Positions 1 through 8,196 of a stretch of 64,000 bases of DNA are shown one piece after another. The notes under the pieces are model-generated. The model had not been told where the DNA came from, searched no databases, and was given only the letters and a program-made list of their open reading frames with translations. This stretch comes from Desulfosporosinus sp. HMP52 (lineage in GTDB: Bacteria; Bacillota; Desulfitobacteriia; Desulfitobacteriales; Desulfitobacteriaceae). The position numbers and the translations under genes are program-made. The DNA is taken from the NCBI RefSeq assembly GCF_000765145.1, contig NZ_JMGA01000019.1, positions 1 to 64,000 on the forward strand. Direction: 5' to 3'. The stretch's first letter is position 1. The number at the start of each line of letters is the position of its first letter.

Positions 1-20
1 AGTAAGTAAGTAAGTAAGTA
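1..20. repeat. AGTA tandem tetranucleotide repeat
   Basis: Five perfect copies of AGTA open the window, 24 bases ahead of the first gene. Such tracts can slip during replication. The repeat may extend beyond the window edge, so its true copy number is unknown. Confidence 0.8.
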
Positions 21-44
21 AAGTACATAGAGAGGAGAAAATAG

Positions 45-440
45 GTGAACAAAAGTACTAAGTTGGTTAGTTTATTTCTCACGACTACTCTGATTTTTGG
101 CACTACTGCCTGTGCTCCACAACAGCAAGTTGTCTACGACGATGAAGGAAATCCAATTACCATCGAAGAAGAAGAGGATGATGATGGCTTTTTCGGAAGG
201 ATCTTAGCTCCTTTAGGATTTTCTAAAAAGCATTCTTCAGGAGCAATTAAATCCCTAAAGCCCTCTGGTATAACTAGTGGTGGTTCAAGTTATCCAAATT
301 CCAGCGGTACAGGGGCCTCGAATAGTTCGGGAATTACATCAGGAAACAGTTCAGCGAAGGCTTCTGGCTCATCAGGATCAAGCGGTATTACAAGTGGGTC
401 TCACGGGGGAATAGGCGGGGGTGGCTCTAGTGCCAGCTGA
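45..440 (+). CDS. Small Ser/Gly-rich lipoprotein
   Basis: The 131-residue product has a lipoprotein signal peptide: basic N-terminus, hydrophobic stretch, then a lipobox-like TTAC with Cys23, so it is probably anchored on the outer face of the membrane. After an acidic stretch (EEEEDDD, about residues 41-47) the last 70 residues are low-complexity Ser/Gly/Thr with three copies of a GITSG motif. The start is GTG behind GAGGAG. Its end overlaps the start of the next gene, so the two are translationally linked. In E. coli the yjfC-yjfL neighbourhood also carries a lipoprotein (YjfM), but I see no sequence relationship I could defend. Specific function unknown. Confidence 0.75.
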   Translation: MNKSTKLVSLFLTTTLIFGTTACAPQQQVVYDDEGNPITIEEEEDDDGFFGRILAPLGFSKKHSSGAIKSLKPSGITSGGSSYPNSSGTGASNSSGITSGNSSAKASGSSGSSGITSGSHGGIGGGGSSAS

Positions 441-1698
441 GCTGCCCTATTCGAAGATCAGGGAACTCCTTTACACACCGCTAAGGACAGTTTTTTCTTG
501 GGATCGTATAGATGGGGTAGAGTACGGCTTGGCTGGAATTCATTATATAAGTCCTGAATTTCGCAAGGAAATTGCCTGGGCAACTGAAGCATTAGGTGAA
601 ATATTTGCAAAAACTGTCTATGCTGTCCAAACTGCAGATGAAGGGTTATTGATGGAATTAGGAATTCCCCAGGAAGCGATCCCCGCAGCTCGTGTTGTTG
701 TGAAGCCTGATCTGGTGACAGCGATAGGTCGTTTTGATTTCATTAATACCTCCGAAGGATTGAAAATGATCGAGTTTAACTCTGATACACCAACAAGTGT
801 TGTCGAAGCGTTCTTTGTAAATCAAAAAGCAAGTTCATTTTTTGGCGCTCAAGGCCTAAACGAAGGGATGGAAGCTAATATCCAAGATGCTTTTGCTGAG
901 ATGCTTCAATCCTATAAAGAGCTTGGTTACGGAACAGATTCAATAGTGTTTAGTGCTTTGGGGTGGCACGATGAGGACAGAGATACTGTGAAATACTTAA
1001 TGAAGGAATCAGGACTCACGGCAAAATTTGTTGCTCTTGAAGATTTGAGGATCTTTGATGATCGATTGTGTGCATTAATTAACGATCAGCTCTTACCTAT
1101 TGACGTATGGTATCGGCTTCATGCTTTAGAGAAACTTGTTGAAGATAAAGATGAAGTGGATAATTATCCTACGGGAGTTCATGTTCTCGATCTTGTAGCT
1201 AGAGGAAAGCTGGCAATAATTAACCCTCCATCAGCTTTTGTCGCCCAATCAAAGGCTCTTCTTAGTCTCATTTGGAATTTACACGAAGCAGGTGAGTTTT
1301 TTACTCCTACAGAGCATCACTTAATTGAAAAGTATATGCTTCCCACATACATGGAAAACCAGTTCCAAGATAAAGCTGCGTATGTTACCAAACCGGTGTT
1401 TGGGCGAGAAGGCGGAGCAGTTTGTTTATATGAATCAAACGGCGAGCTAGTTGAAAAAGACAATGATAGTTGTTATTGGGACCAACCTATGGTCTTTCAG
1501 AAACGAGTCGAGATGGAAGAAGTTGAATGTAATACAGAGAATGGTCTGTTTAGAGGCAGATTGCTTTGGGGTTCCTTCTTAGTTGGAGGCAAAGCATCTG
1601 CAATAAGTGCGCGGATAGGTGGTAGAATAACAGGCAATTTGGCATGCTATTTACCTACGGGAGTAAAACAAGTTGAACGTTCTTACAAGAAGAACTGA
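430..1698 (+). CDS. Glutathionylspermidine-synthase-like ATP-grasp ligase
   Basis: The product (about 422 residues) resembles the C-terminal synthetase domain of glutathionylspermidine synthase, the YjfC/YgiC type. These ATP-grasp enzymes join a carboxylate to an amine using ATP. Visible hallmarks are the IEFNSDTP segment (about residue 115), the VYAVQTADEG region, and the C-terminal KPVFGREGGAV nucleotide-binding loop. There is no amidase domain, as in other stand-alone bacterial copies whose substrate is unproven. GTG at 430 is preferred because GGGGGTGG lies about six bases upstream; an in-frame GTG at 421 has no clear site. It overlaps the lipoprotein gene and is followed after 21 bases by a DUF350 gene, the grouping known from yjfC-yjfL. 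Confidence 0.8.
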   Translation: MPAELPYSKIRELLYTPLRTVFSWDRIDGVEYGLAGIHYISPEFRKEIAWATEALGEIFAKTVYAVQTADEGLLMELGIPQEAIPAARVVVKPDLVTAIGRFDFINTSEGLKMIEFNSDTPTSVVEAFFVNQKASSFFGAQGLNEGMEANIQDAFAEMLQSYKELGYGTDSIVFSALGWHDEDRDTVKYLMKESGLTAKFVALEDLRIFDDRLCALINDQLLPIDVWYRLHALEKLVEDKDEVDNYPTGVHVLDLVARGKLAIINPPSAFVAQSKALLSLIWNLHEAGEFFTPTEHHLIEKYMLPTYMENQFQDKAAYVTKPVFGREGGAVCLYESNGELVEKDNDSCYWDQPMVFQKRVEMEEVECNTENGLFRGRLLWGSFLVGGKASAISARIGGRITGNLACYLPTGVKQVERSYKKN

Positions 1699-1719
1699 TA
1701 AGGTGAGGTGGGAATATAG

Positions 1720-2145
1720 ATGTATTTAATGAATTTTTTAATGTATTTAGGTGTAACGATTCCCTTAATGATTATCTCGATGGCTCTTTTTTCCTTAACG
1801 ACACCCTATAAAGAATTTAAAATTCTTGCTGATGGGGATGATTTGGATAACCTTCGTAAAGTGTCAGCAGCAAAAGCCGTGGCCTTTGATCTTGGCGGTA
1901 AAGTATTAGGAACAGCAATCTTGCTTGCCTCTGCCATTTACCACTCAGTAGATATCTGGGACATGATTGTTTGGACAATGACCGGAACTCTTTCGCTAAT
2001 CATAGTGTATTGGTTGTTTGAACTATTAACGCCTACTATAAAAGTGCGACAGGAAATTCCTAATGGAAATACTGCAGTAGGTTTTTTCTCCTTTTGTTTA
2101 AGTGTTGCGACTGGAATTTTGATGGCTTCATTAATTAGTTATTAA
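1720..2145 (+). CDS. DUF350 family membrane protein
   Basis: A 141-residue integral membrane protein with about four hydrophobic helices (roughly residues 5-25, 50-70, 80-102, 118-138). Size and layout fit the DUF350 (YjfL) family, whose role is unknown but which is repeatedly encoded beside glutathionylspermidine-synthase-like ligases, as here. AAGGTGAGGTGGG precedes the ATG. It closes a three-gene operon, since a stem-loop follows at 2205-2250. A second in-frame ATG at 1729 is possible. Confidence 0.75.
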   Translation: MYLMNFLMYLGVTIPLMIISMALFSLTTPYKEFKILADGDDLDNLRKVSAAKAVAFDLGGKVLGTAILLASAIYHSVDIWDMIVWTMTGTLSLIIVYWLFELLTPTIKVRQEIPNGNTAVGFFSFCLSVATGILMASLISY

Positions 2146-2204
2146 TCCTTAGTCAATTAATTGATTGATTAAGAATTCATTCATAGCGCCATATGATCAT
2201 AACT

Positions 2205-2250
2205 AATGAGGATTCCAAAGCGGAGTAAGATGCCGACTGGAATCCTTATT
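2205..2250 (+). terminator. Terminator after the DUF350 gene
   Basis: AATGAGGATTCCA (2205-2217) pairs with TGGAATCCTTATT (2238-2250) with one G-T wobble, followed by TTTAAAT. It separates the first operon from the secreted-protein/ABC operon. Confidence 0.65.
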
Positions 2251-2370
2251 TTAAATGTGGCTGAAATAGAGAAAAATAGTTTATAATTTGTTTATAGACT
2301 GTTTAGGGAAATTCAAGACCACTGGTTTAAACTATAGTTAGGATCTACAAAACATAAGGAGTTGGCAGGG

Positions 2371-3633
2371 ATGAAATTTAAGAAGAAAACAGCAACGCTT
2401 GTAAGTTTTACAGTAGGAACTCTGTTGTTAGCCACAACGGCTCTAGCTGATATTGCAAGTAAAAGCGGATACGAGGAACTAAAGGACTCCATTAAACTAA
2501 CAGCGGAGCAAACCAGTGAAAAATATGACAGCTTCACTATGGATTTTTCTATGGCTCTCAAGGATAACGGAAAAACGATCGTGAGTAATAACGAAGTAGG
2601 TAAGTTTGATAGAAAGAACAGTGCTTCTGAAAGTTTATCAACTGGCTTGAGTCTAAACGGAGATAAAAGATCCTCACAAAGCTACTCGGATAAAACCACT
2701 GTTATTCATACATCTGCCGGAGACCCAACTTTTTACGTAACTGAATATACCAAGGAAAGAAAGGAAGAAATCTTTAGTAACCCCTTTAAAGAGGAAGAAG
2801 CTGAAGATCTCGAAAAAATTGCGGATGCTCTCGTAGGCAGCCTAAAAGATCATGTTGTAGTCGCGGAAAATTCTGATGGAAGTAAAGCTTTAACCGGTTC
2901 TCTTACTGAAGTACAAATTCCTTCTTTAATCAATGCAGTAGCATCATTCCAGTTAAAGCAAGAGTTTAACGGTAATGGCAATCAAGAAAGCAGCATGCCA
3001 CATTTAACAAAGGATGTCTTTGTTAAAGAAGTAACAGGATCAGCTAAGGTAAACCCTGATGGAGTAATGGAGAGTATCCTAGGTACTGCAATATTGTCAG
3101 GAAAAGATGAACAGGGAACAGTACATGAGATCTCGATCGAGGCTTTATTTAAAGTTAAAGATATTAACTCCACTGAGGTTTCGAAACCAAATCTTGAAGG
3201 AAAGAAAGTAATCAAGAACGTTGCCAAAGATTATTCCGATTCTGAGATCTCCAATCCAGAGAAGTTTATCGGTAAGTTTAAAAATGATATCGTGATTGAG
3301 AAAGACGGAAAGTTCGTTAAAGTTGGTGAAAGAACCCTTGATATCACTAAGATGGATAATATAAACGTTGCGGGTCGATATTCCGAGACATTCAAGCAGG
3401 GATTTGAAAATTATGCCTCCGATTTCAGTGAGCTAGCCTTTACTGCTCAAATTAAGAAGGATCAGCGAGGAAATGCAGACTTCGAGGGTACCACCAAATC
3501 CGGTGAAAAAGTACGAGGCAACATTTATTTTAGTGAGTATGATGGAAAAGTAAACTTTAACATCGACAATATGAATTCGCCATATGCAGGAGGATTAATG
3601 ATAGATTCCTCGTTTAGCCCAGATTTAGATTAA
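2371..3633 (+). CDS. Exported protein of unknown function
   Basis: The 420-residue product starts with a clear Sec signal peptide (KFKKK, a hydrophobic core, then ATTALA, cleavage near residue 27). The rest is hydrophilic, rich in Lys/Ser/Asp, with no Cys in the mature part and no motif I recognise. It has the beta-rich look of a cell-envelope protein. ATG at 2371 lies nine bases after AAGGAG; an upstream in-frame TTG overlaps that site and is unlikely. It precedes an ABC exporter and two-component system in the same direction, so it may be their cargo, sensor partner or target, but a hairpin at 3650 could uncouple them. Confidence 0.65.
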   Translation: MKFKKKTATLVSFTVGTLLLATTALADIASKSGYEELKDSIKLTAEQTSEKYDSFTMDFSMALKDNGKTIVSNNEVGKFDRKNSASESLSTGLSLNGDKRSSQSYSDKTTVIHTSAGDPTFYVTEYTKERKEEIFSNPFKEEEAEDLEKIADALVGSLKDHVVVAENSDGSKALTGSLTEVQIPSLINAVASFQLKQEFNGNGNQESSMPHLTKDVFVKEVTGSAKVNPDGVMESILGTAILSGKDEQGTVHEISIEALFKVKDINSTEVSKPNLEGKKVIKNVAKDYSDSEISNPEKFIGKFKNDIVIEKDGKFVKVGERTLDITKMDNINVAGRYSETFKQGFENYASDFSELAFTAQIKKDQRGNADFEGTTKSGEKVRGNIYFSEYDGKVNFNIDNMNSPYAGGLMIDSSFSPDLD

Positions 3634-3649
3634 CAATATAAGCGCTTGC

Positions 3650-3682
3650 GGCGGACTGCCGGGATACTTCTCGGCAGTCGCC
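3650..3682 (+). terminator. GC-rich stem-loop between exported protein and ABC genes
   Basis: GGCGGACTGCCG (3650-3661) pairs with CGGCAGTCGCC (3672-3682) around one bulged G. No clean U-tract follows, so it may be a leaky terminator or an mRNA-stabilising hairpin. Confidence 0.5.
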
Positions 3683-3708
3683 TTAGCTTCTCATGATGGA
3701 GGTCAGAC

Positions 3709-4449
3709 ATGGAAAAGGTAATTGAGATTATAAACTTGACGAAAACATACGGAAATGGTCGTGGAATATACGATTTAAATCTGGATATTTATAAAGGGGA
3801 TATCTTTGGATTTCTTGGGCCCAATGGTGCCGGAAAAACAACGGCCATGAAAATCATGACGGGACTGATTCGACCGGAAAATGGGGATGTAAAAATCTTG
3901 GGTCATAGTGTCGTAGACGAATATGAAAAAGCTATGGCTAAGGTGGGATGTTTGATTGAAATTGCAGAGTCCTACCAATTCTTAAGTGCCTTTGAAAATC
4001 TGAAACAAATAGCTCGCTATTATCCGGATGTTGATCATAAAAGAATTGATGAGGTCTTAGAACTAACAGGAATGTACAAGTTTAAATATGAAAAGACGAA
4101 AAAGTTCTCTTTAGGGATGAAGCAACGCTTAGGTCTGGCTGCCGCCGTATTATCGAGACCAAAGGTTGTTATTCTTGATGAGCCTCTTAATGGGCTTGAT
4201 GTCGAGGGAATGATTGATATTCGTAAAATGATTCTGAGCTTAGCGGAAAAGGAACAAACCACATTTTTTATTTCCAGTCACTTAATTCACGATGTGGAGT
4301 TAACCTGTAACCGAATCGGTGTAATCTACAATGGAAGAATACTAAATGTCGAAAATACAGATGCGATTTTAAAGAACTATGCGACACTTGAAAATTACTT
4401 TGTAAGTGAGGTAGAGAGAAATGGCCGTGTTTCAAGCAGCGCTTCTTAA
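3709..4449 (+). CDS. ABC transporter ATP-binding protein
   Basis: A 246-residue ABC ATPase of the drug/bacitracin-export (CcmA/BcrA-like) type. Seen: Walker A GPNGAGKTT (near residue 38), signature LGMKQRLGL, Walker B VVILDEPLNGLD with its catalytic Glu, and a switch His in ISSHLIHD. It would energise the permease encoded next, whose start overlaps its last 29 bases, indicating translational coupling. GGAGG lies ahead of the ATG. The substrate cannot be read from the sequence; ABC pairs in front of an OmpR-type sensor system often export antimicrobial peptides or modify the envelope. Confidence 0.9.
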   Translation: MEKVIEIINLTKTYGNGRGIYDLNLDIYKGDIFGFLGPNGAGKTTAMKIMTGLIRPENGDVKILGHSVVDEYEKAMAKVGCLIEIAESYQFLSAFENLKQIARYYPDVDHKRIDEVLELTGMYKFKYEKTKKFSLGMKQRLGLAAAVLSRPKVVILDEPLNGLDVEGMIDIRKMILSLAEKEQTTFFISSHLIHDVELTCNRIGVIYNGRILNVENTDAILKNYATLENYFVSEVERNGRVSSSAS

Positions 4450-5173
4450 TGAAATTGAGAAGCTCTACAGAAAGAAAAAAGTATTAGTTGCCATTTTGCT
4501 GTCTCTGGCCGTAATTGTTATCGGACAGTTGGTGATTGTGGGAGTAAGAAGTGGATTTGGACTTCGAGGAACGGGCAGTGTAGAATTTCCTATGCTCGTT
4601 TTGTCTGTAGTAGTGAACACCATATTGCCCTTATTTACTGCACTGGTTACAATTGACAGTTTCTCGGGAGAGTTTAGCCAAAACAGTATGCGCATTACTC
4701 TTACTCGACCTATCAGTAGGTTTAAGATCTATACAGCTAAGATCACATCAATAGTCTTATTTATCTTGGGAGCGCTTCTTCTTCTGCTTGTTTTTTCAAT
4801 GCTTGCAGGATTTATATTCAATGCCAATTCAGCGTCTTTTGATTCTTTGGGGAGAACAGTCTTTTCCTACCTGGTTAGTATTCTTCCCATGACAGTTTTA
4901 GCCTTAGGAATTGTTCTCTTAGCGAATATCTTTAGGAGTGGAATTGCGGTATTTTTTATATCAATCTTAATCTTTCTCGCGTTTAAGGTACTGGGGTTAC
5001 TCTTTTCCCAGTATTCTAGTTTATTCTTGACTACCCAACTTGATTGGTATAATCTATTTTTGGTTAATTCATTTCCTCTTGCTAAGATAGCCCGTCAGTT
5101 TCTAATAATGTTGGGATCAGGAATTATGTTGTTCTCGGCAGGTTTCTATATCTTTGATAAAAAGGAATTCTAA
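4421..5173 (+). CDS. ABC-2 type permease
   Basis: The 250-residue product has about six hydrophobic segments (roughly residues 20-40, 55-75, 105-130, 145-165, 170-195 and 225-245), the layout of an ABC-2 subfamily permease paired with the preceding ATPase. The motif FSGEFSQNSMRITLTRPISR between the second and third segments is typical of ABC-2 permeases such as YtrC/BcrB types. ATG at 4421 overlaps the ATPase gene; the histidine kinase gene follows after 12 bases. Confidence 0.85.
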   Translation: MAVFQAALLNEIEKLYRKKKVLVAILLSLAVIVIGQLVIVGVRSGFGLRGTGSVEFPMLVLSVVVNTILPLFTALVTIDSFSGEFSQNSMRITLTRPISRFKIYTAKITSIVLFILGALLLLLVFSMLAGFIFNANSASFDSLGRTVFSYLVSILPMTVLALGIVLLANIFRSGIAVFFISILIFLAFKVLGLLFSQYSSLFLTTQLDWYNLFLVNSFPLAKIARQFLIMLGSGIMLFSAGFYIFDKKEF

Positions 5174-5185
5174 GGTGACGACGTC

Positions 5186-6607
5186 ATGAAGCTTAAAACA
5201 CGTTTAATTTTAGCCAATGCTTCTACAGTAGTGATCCCAATGATTACTACTGTTATTATTGCATTGGCTGTTTTTTTTGTATTTGGCAAATTATTCGGAA
5301 TTGGTTTTTCTTATGAGCACCAGCAAAAGCAGTCAATGCTAAAATTCGAGTTAATCAGTGAAACTAGTACATGGAGGAGAACACCTGAGGTTTTCGATGA
5401 AATAAGTTATCAGAAATACTTGTTAGAGCAACTTCAAGCAATACAGGGCGAGTTGCTTTTACTAAAGGATGATGACGTGAAATTTTCATCTAGGAGTTTT
5501 TCAAAAATTGAGGTGGCCAAAGCTCTAGAAGTAGGTGACAGCGCAGGAAAAGGTGAACATATAAGTATTGATAATACCTCCTATTCAGTTCAGAAGTTTG
5601 ATATCAAGTACAAAGATGGATCTTCAGGAGTTGCTTTGTTACTTCTGCCTATAGATCATGAGACTAGTATGAACAGTTTGTTAATATTGCTGGTTGTATC
5701 ATTCATTTTGACCTTTGCGTTCACAAATATTATCGTTTTATATCAGTTTTCTCGCAGTATTATTAACCCTCTCCACACCTTGCAAAGGGCTGCAGCAGAA
5801 ATTGCCAAGGGGAATCTGGATTACTCCATTGGAGAGGAAGGGGATGAAGAAATACAAGCGTTATGCCGTGATTTAGAACTCATGCGTATTAAACTTAAAG
5901 ACTCTGTTCACACTCAATTAAAGTATGAAGATAATCGCAAATTGCTGGTTTCGAGTATTTCTCATGACTTAAAAACTCCAGTAACATCGATAAAAGGATA
6001 TGTAGAAGGGATTTTAGACGGAATAGCAAATACTCCAGAGAAAATTGATCGATACTTAAAAACTATTGCTTTGAAAGCACATCAAGTTGATCAAATGATT
6101 GATGATCTCCTCCTCTATGCTAAGTTGGATTTAAACCAAATCCCTTTTAATTTTGAAAGGATAGATATTGTAGAGTATCTTCAGTCATGTATTGTAGAAA
6201 ATGAACCTGAGATAGAACGTAACAATATCAGAATTTCTTTTTCTAATGAATTGAATCAGCATCAACAAGTGGTAATCGATCGTGAACGAATGAGACGTGT
6301 CATAATGAACATTTTCGATAACTCTTGTAAATATATGAGCCATGGTCAGGGGGAAATCTCAATTTTTCTTAGAGACACGGTTTCAAGTATTATTATCGAG
6401 CTGCGTGATAATGGATCAGGGATTGAGGAGAGAGATTTACCTCATATCTTTGATCGATTTTATCGATCAGATCCAGCACGCAGCAAAGGCAGCGGTTTAG
6501 GCCTGGCTATTGCCAAGCAGATTATTGAAGGGCATAATGGTAGAGTATGGGCTGTCAGTCATGGAAAAGAAGGTACTAGTATCATGATCTCACTAAGTAA
6601 GTCATGA
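5186..6607 (+). CDS. Sensor histidine kinase (HAMP-HisKA-HATPase)
   Basis: The 473-residue membrane kinase has a first transmembrane helix (about 12-36), an extracytoplasmic sensor region, a second helix (about 165-188), HAMP (about 190-240), the H-box SHDLKTP with phosphoacceptor His260, and an ATPase domain with N-box NIFDNSCKYM, G1 DNGSGI and G2 GSGLGL. It should pass phosphate to the OmpR-type regulator encoded 12 bases downstream. It lies 12 bases after the permease gene, so transporter and sensor probably form one operon and may respond to the transporter's substrate or envelope stress. Confidence 0.9.
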   Translation: MKLKTRLILANASTVVIPMITTVIIALAVFFVFGKLFGIGFSYEHQQKQSMLKFELISETSTWRRTPEVFDEISYQKYLLEQLQAIQGELLLLKDDDVKFSSRSFSKIEVAKALEVGDSAGKGEHISIDNTSYSVQKFDIKYKDGSSGVALLLLPIDHETSMNSLLILLVVSFILTFAFTNIIVLYQFSRSIINPLHTLQRAAAEIAKGNLDYSIGEEGDEEIQALCRDLELMRIKLKDSVHTQLKYEDNRKLLVSSISHDLKTPVTSIKGYVEGILDGIANTPEKIDRYLKTIALKAHQVDQMIDDLLLYAKLDLNQIPFNFERIDIVEYLQSCIVENEPEIERNNIRISFSNELNQHQQVVIDRERMRRVIMNIFDNSCKYMSHGQGEISIFLRDTVSSIIIELRDNGSGIEERDLPHIFDRFYRSDPARSKGSGLGLAIAKQIIEGHNGRVWAVSHGKEGTSIMISLSKS

Positions 6608-6619
6608 TGGGGGAAAGAA

Positions 6620-7321
6620 ATGAAAAAGAATATTTTAATCATTGAGGATGATCTAAGTATTGCTGAATTGCAAAAAGATTACCTTGAGGTTGCTGGATTT
6701 GAAGTTAATGTTTATAACAATGGGATGGAAGGCTTAAAGGCTTTTCAAGAGAATAAAGTTGATCTGCTTATTTTAGATATAATGCTACCTGGTATGGATG
6801 GATTAGAAATACTTCGTAATTTGAAAGATGATAAAGATGTCCCTGTTCTTTTAGTCTCTGCTAAAAAAGAAGAAATTGACAAGATTAAAGGATTAAGCTC
6901 AGGTGCAGATGATTATATAACAAAACCATTTAGCCCCGGTGAGTTAGTAGCGAGAGTAAAAGCTCATTTGGAAAACTATGAAAGGCTAAAGCTAAGATTT
7001 AGTGAAGGGGCAAAAAAAACCAATGCTTTGTCAATTCGTGGCCTAAAAATTGATATAGACTCCCATAGAGTCTTTGTGTTGGGCAAGGAGGTAAATCTAG
7101 CCCAGAAAGAATATGCTTTATTACTGTATATGGCCCAAAATCCAAACAGAGTATTCGGGCGTGAAGAATTGTTTGAACGAGTATGGGGCTTGGAAGCTAT
7201 GGGGGACTCTGCTACAGTCACAGTTCACATCGCTAGAATTCGTGAGAAGATTGAGAGTGATTTATCGAATCCCCAATATATTGAAACAGTATGGGGAGCA
7301 GGGTATAGGTTCAGAGTATGA
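6620..7321 (+). CDS. OmpR/PhoB-family response regulator
   Basis: A 233-residue regulator: receiver domain with acidic pair EDD near residue 10, phosphoacceptor Asp53 in LLILDIMLPG and conserved Lys in ITKPFSPGEL; then a winged-helix DNA-binding domain ending in VWGAGYRF. It is the partner of the upstream kinase (12-base gap, GGGGAAAG site). Probable targets are its own operon and the exported-protein gene, but no repeated operator was evident. Confidence 0.92.
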   Translation: MKKNILIIEDDLSIAELQKDYLEVAGFEVNVYNNGMEGLKAFQENKVDLLILDIMLPGMDGLEILRNLKDDKDVPVLLVSAKKEEIDKIKGLSSGADDYITKPFSPGELVARVKAHLENYERLKLRFSEGAKKTNALSIRGLKIDIDSHRVFVLGKEVNLAQKEYALLLYMAQNPNRVFGREELFERVWGLEAMGDSATVTVHIARIREKIESDLSNPQYIETVWGAGYRFRV

Positions 7322-7339
7322 GTTATTAAGGAGGACAAA

Positions 7340-7990
7340 ATGGATCAACAATCGGATGCCCGAAAAAAGGTGGTGGAGAAGGGGAAAGAAATACTTGCCG
7401 CTAATCTTACCATCGGAACTTGGGGGAATATTAGTTGTCGAATTTCGGGTGAGAATTGTATAGCAATAACTCCGTCAGGAATGAGTTACAACACCCTAGA
7501 GCCTGAGGATATTGTAGTATTGGACTTGGACGGAAATATTGTCAGTGGGAAGCGAAAGCCCTCTGTAGAAGTACCCTTGCATTTATCAATTTATAATGCT
7601 CGCCAGGATGTTGCGGCAATAATACATACACACAGTGCTTATGCCACTGCCATGGCAGTGGCCAGAAAAGAAATCCCCGGAGTGGTTGAGGATTTAGTTC
7701 AGATTGCGGGTGGTAATGTACGGGTCAATGACTATGCCTTACCAGGGACGGAACAGTTAGGGATTAACACAGTTAAAGCACTGGAAGGGCGTTATGCTGT
7801 ACTACTAGCAAATCACGGTATGCTTGGTGTTGGACGTGATTTGGATGAAGCTCTAAAAGTCTGTCAAATCGTTGAAAAATCAGCCCAAATCGTTCTTCTC
7901 GCCCAGATGATGGGGGGAGTGGTTGAATTGCCACAAGAAGATATCGACGGGATGCGGAAATTTTACTTAGAGGTTTATAGTCAAGGCTGA
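7340..7990 (+). CDS. Class II aldolase/adducin family protein
   Basis: The 216-residue enzyme belongs to the L-fuculose-1-phosphate aldolase / ribulose-5-phosphate 4-epimerase fold. Zinc-ligand motif HTHSAYATA (about residue 94) and a later His in LANHGMLGVG fit the metal-dependent cleavage of a sugar phosphate to DHAP and an aldehyde; a catalytic Glu lies in KPSVEVPLH. AAGGAGG precedes the ATG. S-adenosylhomocysteine hydrolase follows 200 bases downstream. Related aldolases act in salvage of 5-deoxyribose or methylthioribose phosphates from SAM by-products (the DHAP shunt), so that role is plausible, but no kinase or isomerase is present here to confirm it. Confidence 0.8.
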   Translation: MDQQSDARKKVVEKGKEILAANLTIGTWGNISCRISGENCIAITPSGMSYNTLEPEDIVVLDLDGNIVSGKRKPSVEVPLHLSIYNARQDVAAIIHTHSAYATAMAVARKEIPGVVEDLVQIAGGNVRVNDYALPGTEQLGINTVKALEGRYAVLLANHGMLGVGRDLDEALKVCQIVEKSAQIVLLAQMMGGVVELPQEDIDGMRKFYLEVYSQG

Positions 7991-8196
7991 GATTGTAGAT
8001 TTATATCAGGGCAACGTAACAGTTTGAAGAGGGATATACTTTTAGAGTATAATCAGTAGGACAACACATAATTGCTGTAACAGCATATAATAAATCTCAA
8101 TAGGATTGTATTACATGGACGTTAGGATAATCAGTTTTATAAATGTATTCTGGTCCAAATCTATCATTGAGAATTACGAAAGAAGGTTTTTTACAC

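Noticed and set aside
7113-7463. 116-codon frame across the response regulator and aldolase genes
   Set aside because: Overlaps two well-supported genes in another frame.
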